DNA from: Clostridiales bacterium UBA1728
GTDB lineage: Bacteria > Bacillota > Clostridia > Oscillospirales > Oscillospiraceae
DNA length: 64,000 nt
Direction: 5' to 3'
NCBI GenBank assembly: GCA_002315975.1
Contig: DCIK01000015.1
Coordinates: forward strand, 49,932-113,931
Part shown: positions 48,286 through 56,632 of the stretch, piece after piece
How the letters are laid out: the number at the start of each line of letters is the position of its first letter
How positions within the stretch are numbered: position 1 is the first letter of the stretch
Notes under the pieces: model-generated
What the model saw: only the letters and a program-made list of their open reading frames with translations
Databases searched by the model: none
What the model was told of the DNA's origin: nothing
Program-made: the position numbers and the translations under genes

Positions 48286-48876
48286 ATGAAACGCAGTGAT
48301 CGCAACAATACCAAGCGATTGGTGGGCATAGCTCTCTTTTCTGCTTTGGTGGTCATTCTTCAGCTTCTGGGCAGCTTTATCCGCTTCGGCCCCTTCTCCA
48401 TCTCGTTGGTGGCCATGCCCATTGTGGTGGGCTCGGCGGTTTACGGAGCCGCAGCGGGCGCATGGCTGGGCTTCGTCTTCGGCCTGACGGTTCTGCTCAG
48501 CGGCGATGCGGCGGCATTTATGGCGGCCAGTGTGGGCGGTACTCTGTTCACCGTCATGGTCAAGGGCATCCTCTGCGGCATTGCCGCCGGTCTGGTCTAT
48601 AAGCTTCTGGAGCAGACGCAGAGCACTGTGGCTGCTGTGGCTGCAGCCATTGTCTGTCCCGTTGTAAACACGGGCGTATTTCTGCTGTGCTGTTTTCTCT
48701 TCTTCATTCCTATCCTCACAGAGTGGGCCACGGCCATGGGTTTTGAGAATGTGGGGCGCTACATGATTCTGGGTCTTGTGGGCGGCAATTTTCTGGTGGA
48801 GCTCATCACCAATGTACTCCTTTGCCCGGTCATTCTGCGGCTGATCAAATACGGCAAAAGAGATCGCGTAAGTTAA
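48286..48876 (+). CDS. ECF transporter S component, probably for pantothenate
   Basis: This 196-aa membrane protein has five or six helices of the ECF S-component type. It opens with a basic end (MKRSDRNNTKRLVGIALFSA) and has FIRFGPFSISLVAMPIVVGS and GAAAGAWLGFVFGLTVLLSG, then VLLCPVILRLIKYGK at the end. S components bind vitamins and work with a shared EcfA/A'/T module that is not in this window. The gene directly upstream of coaX suggests pantothenate (PanT-like); this is a context inference. Biotin or another vitamin cannot be excluded. Confidence 0.85.
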   Translation: MKRSDRNNTKRLVGIALFSALVVILQLLGSFIRFGPFSISLVAMPIVVGSAVYGAAAGAWLGFVFGLTVLLSGDAAAFMAASVGGTLFTVMVKGILCGIAAGLVYKLLEQTQSTVAAVAAAIVCPVVNTGVFLLCCFLFFIPILTEWATAMGFENVGRYMILGLVGGNFLVELITNVLLCPVILRLIKYGKRDRVS

Positions 48877-48883
48877 AAAATTG

Positions 48884-48923
48884 CAGGTCATGTCTTTTCA
48901 AACAAGGCATGACCTGTTATAAT
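48884..48923 (+). promoter_or_regulatory. Hairpin ending at a possible -10 box upstream of coaX
   Basis: CAGGTCATG (48884-48892) pairs with CATGACCTG (48908-48916). No T-run follows; instead TATAAT lies at 48918-48923, with TTTTCA 17 bp before it inside the loop. The element may be a terminator of the S-component gene or an operator over the coaX promoter. Confidence 0.45.
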
Positions 48924-48960
48924 ATCAGGCATAAAATCTGCCTTTGAAAGGACGATTCAT

Positions 48961-49728
48961 ATGATACTTGCCATTGATGTTGGGAATACCAATGTTGTAC
49001 TCGGCAGCATTGATAAGGGCAACTGCTGTTCCATCGCACGCATTGCCACCGATGCCGGGAAGACCGACTGTGAATACGCCGTTCTTATTCGCGATGTGCT
49101 TATTCTGAAAGGCATTGGACTTGATGAGCTGGAGGGCTGCATTATTTCCTCTGTAGTTCCCCCCGTAACCGTCATTCTGAAGGATGCCTACAGAATTCTC
49201 AAGGGCGATGAAGCTCTTGTGGTAGGTGCCGGTATCAAAACCGGGCTTGACATCCGCATTGATGATCCCGCAGAGCTGGGTGCCGATCTGGTGGTAGGTG
49301 CTGTGGGTGCGCTTGGGATTGTGGAGCCGCCTCTGATTATTATCGACATGGGCACGGCTACCACGCTTTTCGCCGTGGGACCTAAGAATACTTTCCTCGG
49401 CGGCTGCATTATGCCCGGCGTTAAACTGAGTATTAACGCGCTGGCCGGCGGTACCTCCCAGCTGAGCAGCGTGAATATCACTGCTCCCGAAAAGGTCATT
49501 GGCACCAACACCCGCGACTGCATCCTCTCCGGCGTTGTCATCGGTCATGCTGCCATGATGGACGGGATGATCGATCGGATGGAAGCGCAGCTGGGGATGA
49601 AGGCTAACGTCATCGCCACCGGCGGACTTTCCACTGTGGTGGCTCCCTATTGCACCCATAAGCTTCAGGTTGAGCCCGATTTGCTGCTCAAGGGCATGGC
49701 GATTCTGTGGGAAAAGAACAGGAAATGA
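48961..49728 (+). CDS. coaX: Type III pantothenate kinase CoaX
   Basis: This 255-aa ASKHA-fold kinase phosphorylates pantothenate in the first step of coenzyme A synthesis. CoaX motifs are MILAIDVGNTNVVLG (phosphate loop), SSVVPPVT, DDPAELGADLVVGAVGAL, IIDMGTATTLFAV and GGCIMPGVKLSINALAGGTS. The final IATGGLSTVVAP closes the fold. AAAGGA lies before ATG 48961. Its stop overlaps the next start (ATGA). The preceding S-component gene would supply its substrate. Confidence 0.96.
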   Translation: MILAIDVGNTNVVLGSIDKGNCCSIARIATDAGKTDCEYAVLIRDVLILKGIGLDELEGCIISSVVPPVTVILKDAYRILKGDEALVVGAGIKTGLDIRIDDPAELGADLVVGAVGALGIVEPPLIIIDMGTATTLFAVGPKNTFLGGCIMPGVKLSINALAGGTSQLSSVNITAPEKVIGTNTRDCILSGVVIGHAAMMDGMIDRMEAQLGMKANVIATGGLSTVVAPYCTHKLQVEPDLLLKGMAILWEKNRK

Positions 49729-50441
49729 AGCGTTATCTACCCTGCCTCGCCTTTGTGCTGGCCGCAGGACTGCTTTTTCTCGGCTTTTCTCTGGGCTGCA
49801 GTGGGCTGGAGCACAGCCGGGTCTCCGGCGTATCCCTCTGGGAGCCGCCGGTGCAGGAAACTCGAAAGGCACCCGCAGTTCTCCTCTGCGGCGGCAGCCG
49901 TGGAATTGCCATCGAGCTGGCGCGCCGGGGCTATGTGGTGGCAGCCTGCGCCCCCGGAAAGGAAAAGTCAGCGTATGCCTTGCTGACGGAGCTGGAGCAG
50001 GTGGAGCTTCATAATGTGGGCCTTGTTGCCGCATCGTCCGGTGCCGCTGCGCTCATCATTGAATATGACCGTGTCCTCACCGCCACGGAGCATTATCCCT
50101 GGGCGCTGATCCTTTGGAACTGCAGCGCAGAGGATACCGAGGGGCTTGCCAATGTGCTGACCATCTCCGGCGGCGAAGAGCAGGCGCTCGAGGGCTATTT
50201 TGCCGAGGGCAGCGCCCGGAAAACCGTCCGCTCCGCTTCCAGACGTGCCGATATGCTGGAAGTTATTGAATGGCTGGGCAGTACCCTCGGCCACCCCCGG
50301 GACGGCGTGCTGGATGACGATGCCTTCGTGTTTCCCGCTTCGGGAGTCTGCTACGGTCTGTCGGCAGCGCTTACGCTTGTGGGTCTTATGCTGATACGAA
50401 AGAGAGAAGGAAAAACGGAAAATGCAGAAGGAATGGAATGA
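49725..50441 (+). CDS. Membrane-anchored unknown protein, hydrolase-like core
   Basis: This 238-aa protein has an N-terminal membrane segment (CLAFVLAAGLLFLGFSLGCS) and another near the C-terminus (GVCYGLSAALTLVGLMLI). The middle (VLLCGGSRGIAIELARRGYV, LVAASSGAAALIIEYD, YPWALILWNCSAEDTEG) recalls an alpha/beta-hydrolase fold, but the usual GxSxG elbow reads VAASSGAAAL and no clear Asp/His pair is seen. I do not recognise a named family. It starts inside the coaX stop and ends after the start of the next gene (20-base overlap). Confidence 0.65.
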   Translation: MKRYLPCLAFVLAAGLLFLGFSLGCSGLEHSRVSGVSLWEPPVQETRKAPAVLLCGGSRGIAIELARRGYVVAACAPGKEKSAYALLTELEQVELHNVGLVAASSGAAALIIEYDRVLTATEHYPWALILWNCSAEDTEGLANVLTISGGEEQALEGYFAEGSARKTVRSASRRADMLEVIEWLGSTLGHPRDGVLDDDAFVFPASGVCYGLSAALTLVGLMLIRKREGKTENAEGME

Positions 50442-50814
50442 TGTACTGGCCTTTCAAAAAGCCTTTGGCCACCCATACAAAGACAGTCCCGAAATGATAG
50501 ATGCCGTCAGAGCCAGAATCCGCGCCGACTGGATGCTGGAGGAAGTCAACGAGTTTTTAGAGGCTGACGAGATCGTGGAGCAGGCCGATGCCATGATTGA
50601 CCTGATGTATTTTGCTCTGGGCACTCTGGTGGAAATGGGCGTGAAGCCCGACGGGCTCTGGCAGATCGTGCAGGACGCCAATATGGCCAAGCTCTGGCCG
50701 GATGGCAAGCCCCACCACCGCGAGGACGGCAAAACCATCAAGCCTCCAATGTGGGAAGACCCCCACGAAAAGCTCAAGGCTGAAATCCAACGTCAAAGTG
50801 AGGAGCAGCCATGA
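50422..50814 (+). CDS. MazG-like / phosphoribosyl-ATP pyrophosphohydrolase-like protein
   Basis: This 130-aa all-alpha NTP-pyrophosphatase-fold protein has the metal-binding acid cluster DWMLEEVNEFLEADEIVEQA and DAMIDLMYFALGTLVEMGV (ExxE...ExxD type). The C-terminal LWPDGKPHHREDGKTIKPPM is found in the PRA-PH/MazG-like branch that acts on nucleotide pools. The exact nucleotide is unknown. It overlaps both neighbours, so coaX, the unknown gene, this gene and the methyltransferase gene form one operon. Confidence 0.85.
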   Translation: MQKEWNDVLAFQKAFGHPYKDSPEMIDAVRARIRADWMLEEVNEFLEADEIVEQADAMIDLMYFALGTLVEMGVKPDGLWQIVQDANMAKLWPDGKPHHREDGKTIKPPMWEDPHEKLKAEIQRQSEEQP

Positions 50815-51476
50815 TCGCTTCCAAGGGCTGGAACTGGAATCTGGAATTTGAAGATAAAGCTTCCCTGTGGAAAAATCCCGCGCTGGAAAGCTACGGTCTG
50901 ATGAACCGCTGGGGCTCTCAGGGAAGGCGGGCATTTCTGGATTCAGGCTGCGGTCTGGGCCGTCATGCCATGCTGTTCGGTCGAAACGGATTTGAGGTTT
51001 CCTGCTTTGATATCAGTGCTGCCGCCATCGACAGTACCCGCCGCTGGGCGGAGGAGGAGGGTCTGTCCTTTGACTACGCCGTAGGCGATATGCTCTCACT
51101 CCCCTACCCGAACGCAAGCTTTGACTGCATCCTTTGCTGGAATGTGATCTCCCACAGCGACACTGAGGGTGTGCAGCGCTCCATCGGAGAGCTGCACAGG
51201 GTTCTGAAGGACGGCGGTGAATGCTATTTGACTTTGGGCTCCAAGAGCACCTGGGGTTGGCAGCAGGACTGGCCGCAGGTCGATGCAAACACCAAGCTCC
51301 GCATGGAGGAAGGCCCCGAATACGGCGTGCCCCACTTCTATGCGGACAAGCCTCTGATCGATGGGCTCTTCGCCGACTTCCGCATCCTCTCCGTCACCCA
51401 TGTGGAGGACTGGGGCAGCAACAACCGCGGGATTCACTATCATGTACATATCCAAAAAATAAAAACGACTGCTTAA
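50811..51476 (+). CDS. Class I SAM-dependent methyltransferase
   Basis: This 221-aa methyltransferase_11-type protein has motif I FLDSGCGLGRHAMLFGRNGF, the acidic loop VSCFDISAAAIDSTRRW, the motif II region YAVGDMLSLPYPNASFDCIL and motif III VQRSIGELHRVLKDGGECYL. The substrate is not predictable; the N-terminal MIASKGWNWNLEFEDKASLW is seen in a subset of small-molecule methyltransferases. The start overlaps the MazG-like stop by 4 bases. A strong terminator follows. Confidence 0.9.
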   Translation: MIASKGWNWNLEFEDKASLWKNPALESYGLMNRWGSQGRRAFLDSGCGLGRHAMLFGRNGFEVSCFDISAAAIDSTRRWAEEEGLSFDYAVGDMLSLPYPNASFDCILCWNVISHSDTEGVQRSIGELHRVLKDGGECYLTLGSKSTWGWQQDWPQVDANTKLRMEEGPEYGVPHFYADKPLIDGLFADFRILSVTHVEDWGSNNRGIHYHVHIQKIKTTA

Positions 51477-51500
51477 CCGATACGGCAAGCAGTCGTTTTT
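51461..51500. terminator. Bidirectional terminator between convergent operons
   Basis: AAAAACGACTGCTT (51461-51474) pairs perfectly with AAGCAGTCGTTTTT (51487-51500) across a 12-base loop, with A- and T-runs at its ends. It ends the methyltransferase operon and the YebC gene. Confidence 0.88.
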
Positions 51501-51510
51501 CCATATGAAC

Positions 51511-52245
51511 TTATTCGGCGTTTTCCCAGTTGTGCCAGACATTCTGCACATCTTCGTTGTCCTCGAACATTTCGAGCATCTTGCTCATGTTCTTGATGTC
51601 GCCCTCGGCGGTGAGGGTAACATAGGTCTGGGGTACCATTTCCACCTGTGCGGAGAGCAGGTTGTACTTGGCGGAGAGAACCTCGGCCACGGGAGCCACA
51701 TCGTCGGGCTGGGTGTAGACGGTGATAACCTCACCCTCATACTCCATATCATCGGCGCCGGCATCGAGGACGACCTCCAGAACGGAGTCTTCGTCCAGCT
51801 CCTCGTCCTCGTTATCGATGACGATCACGCCTTTCTTGTCAAAGCAGAAGGACACGCAGCCGGGAACGCCCATGTTGCCGTTGTACTTATCGAAATAGTG
51901 ACGGACATCGGAAGCGGTACGCTTCAGGTTGTCGGTCATGGCTTCCACGATGATGGCAACGCCGCTGGGGCCGTAGCCTTCGTAGGTGACGGACTCGAAG
52001 TTGTCGCCGCCGGCAGAGCCGAGAGCCTTTTCAATGGTGCGCTTGATGTTATCGTTGGGCATATTAGCGGCCTTGGCCTTGGCGATGACGGTAGCCAGAC
52101 GGGAGTTGTTGGCAGGATCACCGCTGCCGCCTTCCTTGACGGCCACGATCATCTCGCGGGCGATCTTGGTGAAGGCCTGGGCACGCTTCGCGTCGGCAGC
52201 GCCCTTGGTTTTCTGTATGTTGTGCCATTTGGAATGTCCGGACAT
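51511..52245 (-). CDS. YebC/PmpR-family protein
   Basis: This 244-aa protein is of the YebC/TACO1 family. The opening MSGHSKWHNIQKTKGAADAK is diagnostic, followed by FTKIAREMIVAVKEGG, AKAANMPNDNIKRTIEKALG and VTYEGYGPSGVAIIVEAMTD. Members act as DNA-binding regulators (PmpR) or help ribosomes on proline-rich messages. Codon use points to high expression. ATG 52245 has GGGGGAAA upstream and a promoter at 52310-52282. Confidence 0.96.
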   Translation of the reverse strand: MSGHSKWHNIQKTKGAADAKRAQAFTKIAREMIVAVKEGGSGDPANNSRLATVIAKAKAANMPNDNIKRTIEKALGSAGGDNFESVTYEGYGPSGVAIIVEAMTDNLKRTASDVRHYFDKYNGNMGVPGCVSFCFDKKGVIVIDNEDEELDEDSVLEVVLDAGADDMEYEGEVITVYTQPDDVAPVAEVLSAKYNLLSAQVEMVPQTYVTLTAEGDIKNMSKMLEMFEDNEDVQNVWHNWENAE

Positions 52246-52281
52246 GCTGATTTCCCCCAAAATATAATTTAGTCTGGGGTG

Positions 52282-52310
52282 ATTATAGCACTCTTTCTCC
52301 TCTATGGCAA
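52282..52310 (-). promoter_or_regulatory. Promoter of the YebC gene
   Basis: On the minus strand TTGCCA (52310-52305), a 17-bp spacer and TATAAT (52287-52282) lie about 36 bases before the start codon. Confidence 0.7.
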
Positions 52311-52322
52311 GTGTTTTAGCGC

Positions 52323-53771
52323 TTATCGTGCCCTTGGGATGAAAAGAAATGCATCTTTTTCGTCGCAATTCTCATTGACCTTTTCAATGAGCGCCACCGT
52401 AGAGCCGTATTTCCGCGCCAGCTCCCAGAGAGAGGCATCGCTGCGGCGGACTACGATCAGCCCGCTCGTTCCTGTTTTCCGCAGGGGCTTATCCTCGTCG
52501 AGGGTAATTGCATCTACCCAGCTTAGTTGGGAGCTTTGCTCCGTACAGGGGACATAGCTCATTCTGATGCTCATATCAAGGCCGACAGCGTTCCGGCTAA
52601 CACGCAGATCGCTGACACAGCAGCTCTCTATGGGGACATTTTCCAGCTCAGGAGGAAGCGCTTTTTCGATAGCTCTCACTTCTCCGCTGTCTGTACGATA
52701 AAGAAGGCGAACGCTAAGCTCCCGAGTGTCGTTCTGTGACTTTCCCACTTCCGCGCTGCTCAGCAGCAGTTCCTCAAAGCTTTCCGGCAGCTCTATACTG
52801 ACATCCCGGCTCTGTTCCACGCTCTCCCCGCAGGTAAATACCGGAAAGCTGACGCTTTCCCGACGCAGAGCACTTTCATAGGCCGTTGAGTAGGCATCTA
52901 CCAGCGCCTCCGCCTCCACCGTGGCGCTGCATTGCAGCTGCGACGTCAAGTGGAGCTCCAGCGCCACTGCGCGTCCGCCATCAATTGCGTCCACATACTG
53001 CGCCGTAGGCATGAGCGTTACGGAGCTGTTTGTGGGCTCGGCGCTCACGTCCATCAGCTGCGACCAGGAAGACGTAAAGCTCAGGGAGTGAAGGGCAGCG
53101 TTTTCGTCCCTGTAGAGCAGCTCTGTTATCGTTGTTCCGCGGATAATGAGCTTTCCGGCCACATTGTCTGTTCCCAGTACCGTGGAGGCGCAGCGACTCA
53201 GCAGAATCTCCTGCACCGTCTCGCTGCCCTGAGGAAGACTGTACTCCTCCGTGACGGCAAAGCTCTTCTCGCTTACATCGGCCACAAGCGTCAGGTGCGC
53301 CTGTTCGCAGCGGGTCTCCAGCTTCTCCCCTCTCGCCTCGCTGACATAGGAGACCGTTTCGCTTTGCCACTGGCTGATGCTCCCCTGCAGCTCCATGCTC
53401 ACAAGAAGCTTGCGTGGATTGAGCACCTTCCCCTCCACGCTCTGCAGCGTCAGCCGAGCGCAGAGCTGTCCGTCCCGCCTGAGCTCCTGCCCCGTCCACT
53501 CCAGACGGCATTCGCTTCGCAGCGGCACGCTGAAGCATTTGCCGTCCCCGTCGGCATAGAGGACAGCGCCCTCGATCACCGCTCGCAGCCGCACCAGTCC
53601 GTCCTCGCATTCCTTACTGCGCAGAAGCACCACGACCTCTGCGGTGATAAACTCGGCTGCATCGCTCTGCTCCTCGCTGAGAACGACCTCAACGGTCTCC
53701 TCCTGTCTTGCTTCCTTCCGGCAAACGCAGCGATAGCAGCCGAACTCTTTTCTGATCAGTTCTGCTTCCAT
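52323..53771 (-). CDS. sipL: SpoIVA-interacting protein SipL (DUF3794 repeats and LysM-like end)
   Basis: This 482-aa protein has repeated DUF3794/SipL domains. Two clear copies are around TVSYVSEARGEKLETRCEQA with IIRGTTITELLYRDENAAL, and VSFPVFTCGESVEQSRDVSI with ELSVRLLYRTDSGEVRAIEK. A C-terminal LysM-like module (about 430-482) has VVRRSDASLWELARKYGSTV and AFLFIPRAR. In Clostridioides difficile SipL binds SpoIVA through its LysM region and is needed for coat assembly around the forespore. The ATG at 53771 has AAGGAGGAGG. The gene for its partner SpoIVA is at 4417 in this window. Confidence 0.88.
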   Translation of the reverse strand: MEAELIRKEFGCYRCVCRKEARQEETVEVVLSEEQSDAAEFITAEVVVLLRSKECEDGLVRLRAVIEGAVLYADGDGKCFSVPLRSECRLEWTGQELRRDGQLCARLTLQSVEGKVLNPRKLLVSMELQGSISQWQSETVSYVSEARGEKLETRCEQAHLTLVADVSEKSFAVTEEYSLPQGSETVQEILLSRCASTVLGTDNVAGKLIIRGTTITELLYRDENAALHSLSFTSSWSQLMDVSAEPTNSSVTLMPTAQYVDAIDGGRAVALELHLTSQLQCSATVEAEALVDAYSTAYESALRRESVSFPVFTCGESVEQSRDVSIELPESFEELLLSSAEVGKSQNDTRELSVRLLYRTDSGEVRAIEKALPPELENVPIESCCVSDLRVSRNAVGLDMSIRMSYVPCTEQSSQLSWVDAITLDEDKPLRKTGTSGLIVVRRSDASLWELARKYGSTVALIEKVNENCDEKDAFLFIPRAR

Positions 53772-53829
53772 GGGTACCTCCTCCTTTTTTGTTCTGAAGG
53801 AGCATATGCACCGCACCGCTCTTCTATGC

Positions 53830-53988
53830 CTAACAGCAGCGCTTCATATAGATACCCACGCTGATGAGCGCAATGCCCAGAACGAACCACCAGAACCCCA
53901 CCGGCAGAATCTGCGAGAGCAGCACCAGAAGCCCCGCCACAATGGTAATACGTCCCCATAGCTGTCCCCACCTCTGTTTTCTTCGCAT
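53830..53988 (-). CDS. Small membrane protein (52 aa)
   Basis: A short frame from ATG 53988 to TAG 53830 encodes MRRKQRWGQLWGRITIVAGL followed by LVLLSQILPVGFWWFVLGIA and a basic, cysteine-ending tail (YMKRCC). It is basic at both ends with two hydrophobic helices split by a proline. A G-rich stretch (GGGGGGAGG) precedes the ATG at a very short distance, which weakens the start call. It lies between rsgA and sipL on the same strand. No family is recognised. Confidence 0.6.
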   Translation of the reverse strand: MRRKQRWGQLWGRITIVAGLLVLLSQILPVGFWWFVLGIALISVGIYMKRCC

Positions 53989-54024
53989 GGCCTCCCCCCT
54001 TCGGCATCCTATGCTGCCAAAAGG

Positions 54025-54055
54025 AAAATCGTCCCTCTATTGAGAGACGATTTTT
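54025..54055 (-). terminator. Terminator after rsgA
   Basis: AAAATCGTC plus CTC (54025-54037, one bulge position) pairs with GAG plus GACGATTTT (54042-54054) around TATT. It lies just beyond the rsgA stop at 54063. Confidence 0.7.
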
Positions 54056-54062
54056 CATATGT

Positions 54063-54941
54063 TTATCTGGCGGCCCAGTCGGGTGTTTTTGCGGCCTGCT
54101 CGTAAAGGCGCGTGTAGCTTTCATGGCGGGTGGGCTGAATATCCCCGGCAGCAAGAGCCTCCAGCACGGCGCAGTCGGGCTCTTTGAGATGGGCGCAGTC
54201 GGTAAAACGGCATTTGCCCAGATATGGTACAAACTCCCGAAAGCAGTGCTGCAGCTCGTCCTTGCGGATGGGCTCCATCTGCTCCACATCAAAGGAGCCG
54301 AAGCCGGGTGTGTCCGCCAGATAGCCGCCGGCGGAGAGCGGGAAAAGCTGTACATGGCGGGTTGTATGCTTACCGCGCCCCAGCTTTTCGCTGACCTCGG
54401 CGGTGAGCAGAGACAGCTCCGGCTCCAGCGCATTGAGAAGGCTGGACTTGCCCACACCGGAGTTGCCGGAGAAGGCAGCGGTAACGCCCCGCAGCGCCTC
54501 AGCGAGCTCATTCACGCCCTCATGGGTAAGAGCGCTGGTGCGAATCACCCGAAAGCCTGCGCGGGAATAGATGTCGTAGAGCTTATTCCCCGGGTTCAGG
54601 TCGCACTTATTGATGCACAGAAGCACCTCACAGCCGTGCTTCTCCGCCAGAGCGGTCATGCGATCCAGCAGAAAGGGGTCGCTGACGGGATTCACGGCGG
54701 CGGCCACGATAACCATCAGGTCAATGTTGGCCACGGCAGGACGCACAAAGCTGTTGCGCCGGGGCAGGATTTTCACCACGGTACCGCTGCCGTCGGCGTT
54801 GCGCTCAAACTCCACCCGGTCGCCCACCAGCGGGCTGCTGCCGTCCAGACGGAGCTTTCCGCGGCCCCGGCAGGTATAGCTGTCAGAGCCGTCAGACACA
54901 TAGTAGAAGCCGCTGAGGGCTTTCATGATCACACCCTGCAT
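54063..54941 (-). CDS. rsgA: Ribosome small-subunit-dependent GTPase RsgA
   Basis: This 292-aa circularly permuted GTPase matures the 30S subunit. An N-terminal OB fold (IMKALSGFYYVSDGSDSYTC, PLVGDRVEFERNADGSG) is followed by G4 (LLCINKCDL), G1 (AFSGNSGVGKSSLLNAL), G3 (LADTPGFGSFDVEQM) and a C-terminal zinc site (CRFTDCAHLKEPDCAV). The gene starts 2 bases after the kinase gene stop; linkage to prkC is conserved in Firmicutes. Confidence 0.96.
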   Translation of the reverse strand: MQGVIMKALSGFYYVSDGSDSYTCRGRGKLRLDGSSPLVGDRVEFERNADGSGTVVKILPRRNSFVRPAVANIDLMVIVAAAVNPVSDPFLLDRMTALAEKHGCEVLLCINKCDLNPGNKLYDIYSRAGFRVIRTSALTHEGVNELAEALRGVTAAFSGNSGVGKSSLLNALEPELSLLTAEVSEKLGRGKHTTRHVQLFPLSAGGYLADTPGFGSFDVEQMEPIRKDELQHCFREFVPYLGKCRFTDCAHLKEPDCAVLEALAAGDIQPTRHESYTRLYEQAAKTPDWAAR

Positions 54942-54943
54942 AC

Positions 54944-56617
54944 TCAGCCCTGATTCTCCGGCCCGGTGGAAACGGTGAGATAAACCTTGGTATGGGTCTC
55001 AATCTCGAGACCGGCCTCCACCGTCTGGCTGATAACCTGACCCTCGGGCACATCCTCGCTGGATACATAGATGATGGGCATGAGACTGAGCTTCAGGGAT
55101 TCCAGCTGCTCCTGAGCAGCGCTGATGGTCTTCCCCACCAGATTGGGCATCAGAACCGTCTGCACGCTGGGGCCGTTGCTGACCACCAGATACACGGTGG
55201 AGCCGGCAGGCAGCTTTTCACCCGGGGAGGGGCTGATGCTGATCACAAAGCCGTTGGTGATGGTCTCGTGGTTCTCAAAGACCTTTTCCACCTTGAAGCC
55301 CATCTTTTCCAGTTGGACAGAAGCCTCCATATAATCCCGATTGGTGTAGTCGGGAATCTCATACATCACGATACCGGTGGAGATGGTCAGCTCCACATCC
55401 ACGCCGCTGTCGGTAAGCATATAGCTCTTGTTGGCGGCGGGCGACTGACTGACGATCTCGCCCTCTGGGGCATCGGGGTTAATCTGGAAAATGCAGGTAA
55501 AGTTGAAGCTGTTGTAGCTGGAGGAATTGATGATCGCCTCGTAGTTACTGCCCACGAAGTCGGGAATCACCACCCGCTGTGCCACAGAGAAAAGATCCTT
55601 CAGCCAGTAATTCCAAAGAAAAACGCCCAGCAGCAGCACAAACAGCAGCACTCCCAGAAAACCTGAGAGTACGCTGACTCGGTGTGCCTTTTTCTTTCGG
55701 CGCAGGTATTTCTCCCGGCTCAGCTCTCCGGTATCGGAGATGGGGCGAACATTGCCGCCGATGGCCTTCACCCGCTCGGAGCTCTTCTTTCTGCGAAAGC
55801 TTTCCAGATCGCGAAGCAGCTCTTCGGCGGACTGGTAGCGTTTCTCCGGCTCGGCTTCCATGGCCTTCATGGTGATGGCAATGAGCTCTGCGGGAATCTG
55901 GCTGTTGAACTCCGAAAGGGGCTTGGGGATGGTGGAGAGATGGAGCAGCGGAATCTTCATCTCATCGGGGTCATCAAAGGGCAGAGCGGCAGAGAGCATC
56001 TCATACATGACCACGCCCAGAGAATAGAGATCGCTGCGGGCATCGCCGCCCTTACCCTTGGCCTGCTCCGGAGAGATATAGTGCACGCTGCCCATGGTCT
56101 CGCCGGTGAAGGCAGCGGCCTCGGACTGCAAGGAAGCGATACCGAAATCGGCCACCTTTACGCTGCCGTCCCTGAGCACCATGATGTTCTGGGGCTTAAT
56201 GTCCCGGTGGACGATGCCTTTGCTGTGGGCGTGCTCCAGCGCAGAGGCGATCTGCGTGGTAATACGCAGCATCTCCTCCCAGGGCAGAGCGCCCTTTTCC
56301 CGCAGGTACTGCTTGAGCGTTTTGCCCTCCAGCAGCTCCATGACGATGTATTCCAGCGTATCGGAGTGGCTTACATCGTAAACGGCCACAATATTGGGAT
56401 GGGACAGCATGGCCACAGCCTGAGACTCCGCCTGAAAGCGGCGGCGGAACCCGGTATCGTTATAGAACTCCTCCCGGAGTATTTTCACGGCCACATTGCG
56501 GTTCAGACGGTGACAGCGGGCCTTGAAGACCACCGCCATTCCGCCGGTGCCGATAATCTCCAGCAGCTCATAGCGGTCATCCAGAAGCTGACCCAGATAT
56601 TTTTCCATATTATCCAT
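54944..56617 (-). CDS. prkC: PASTA-domain Ser/Thr protein kinase (PrkC/Stk1)
   Basis: This 557-aa membrane kinase has a cytoplasmic Hanks-type domain (about 15-275): glycine loop EIIGTGGMAVVFKAR, lysine in NVAVKILREEF, catalytic GIVHRDIKPQNIMVL and the DFGIASL metal motif. A juxtamembrane basic stretch (YLRRKKKAHRV) and one membrane span (VLSGFLGVLLFVLLLGVFLW, about 320) follow, then three extracellular PASTA domains that sense muropeptides or lipid II. It controls growth, germination and wall synthesis in Firmicutes. ATG 56617 has AAGGAGG 7 bases before it. The cognate phosphatase gene is immediately upstream. Confidence 0.97.
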   Translation of the reverse strand: MDNMEKYLGQLLDDRYELLEIIGTGGMAVVFKARCHRLNRNVAVKILREEFYNDTGFRRRFQAESQAVAMLSHPNIVAVYDVSHSDTLEYIVMELLEGKTLKQYLREKGALPWEEMLRITTQIASALEHAHSKGIVHRDIKPQNIMVLRDGSVKVADFGIASLQSEAAAFTGETMGSVHYISPEQAKGKGGDARSDLYSLGVVMYEMLSAALPFDDPDEMKIPLLHLSTIPKPLSEFNSQIPAELIAITMKAMEAEPEKRYQSAEELLRDLESFRRKKSSERVKAIGGNVRPISDTGELSREKYLRRKKKAHRVSVLSGFLGVLLFVLLLGVFLWNYWLKDLFSVAQRVVIPDFVGSNYEAIINSSSYNSFNFTCIFQINPDAPEGEIVSQSPAANKSYMLTDSGVDVELTISTGIVMYEIPDYTNRDYMEASVQLEKMGFKVEKVFENHETITNGFVISISPSPGEKLPAGSTVYLVVSNGPSVQTVLMPNLVGKTISAAQEQLESLKLSLMPIIYVSSEDVPEGQVISQTVEAGLEIETHTKVYLTVSTGPENQG

Positions 56618-56632
56618 AGAATCCTCCTTCGC

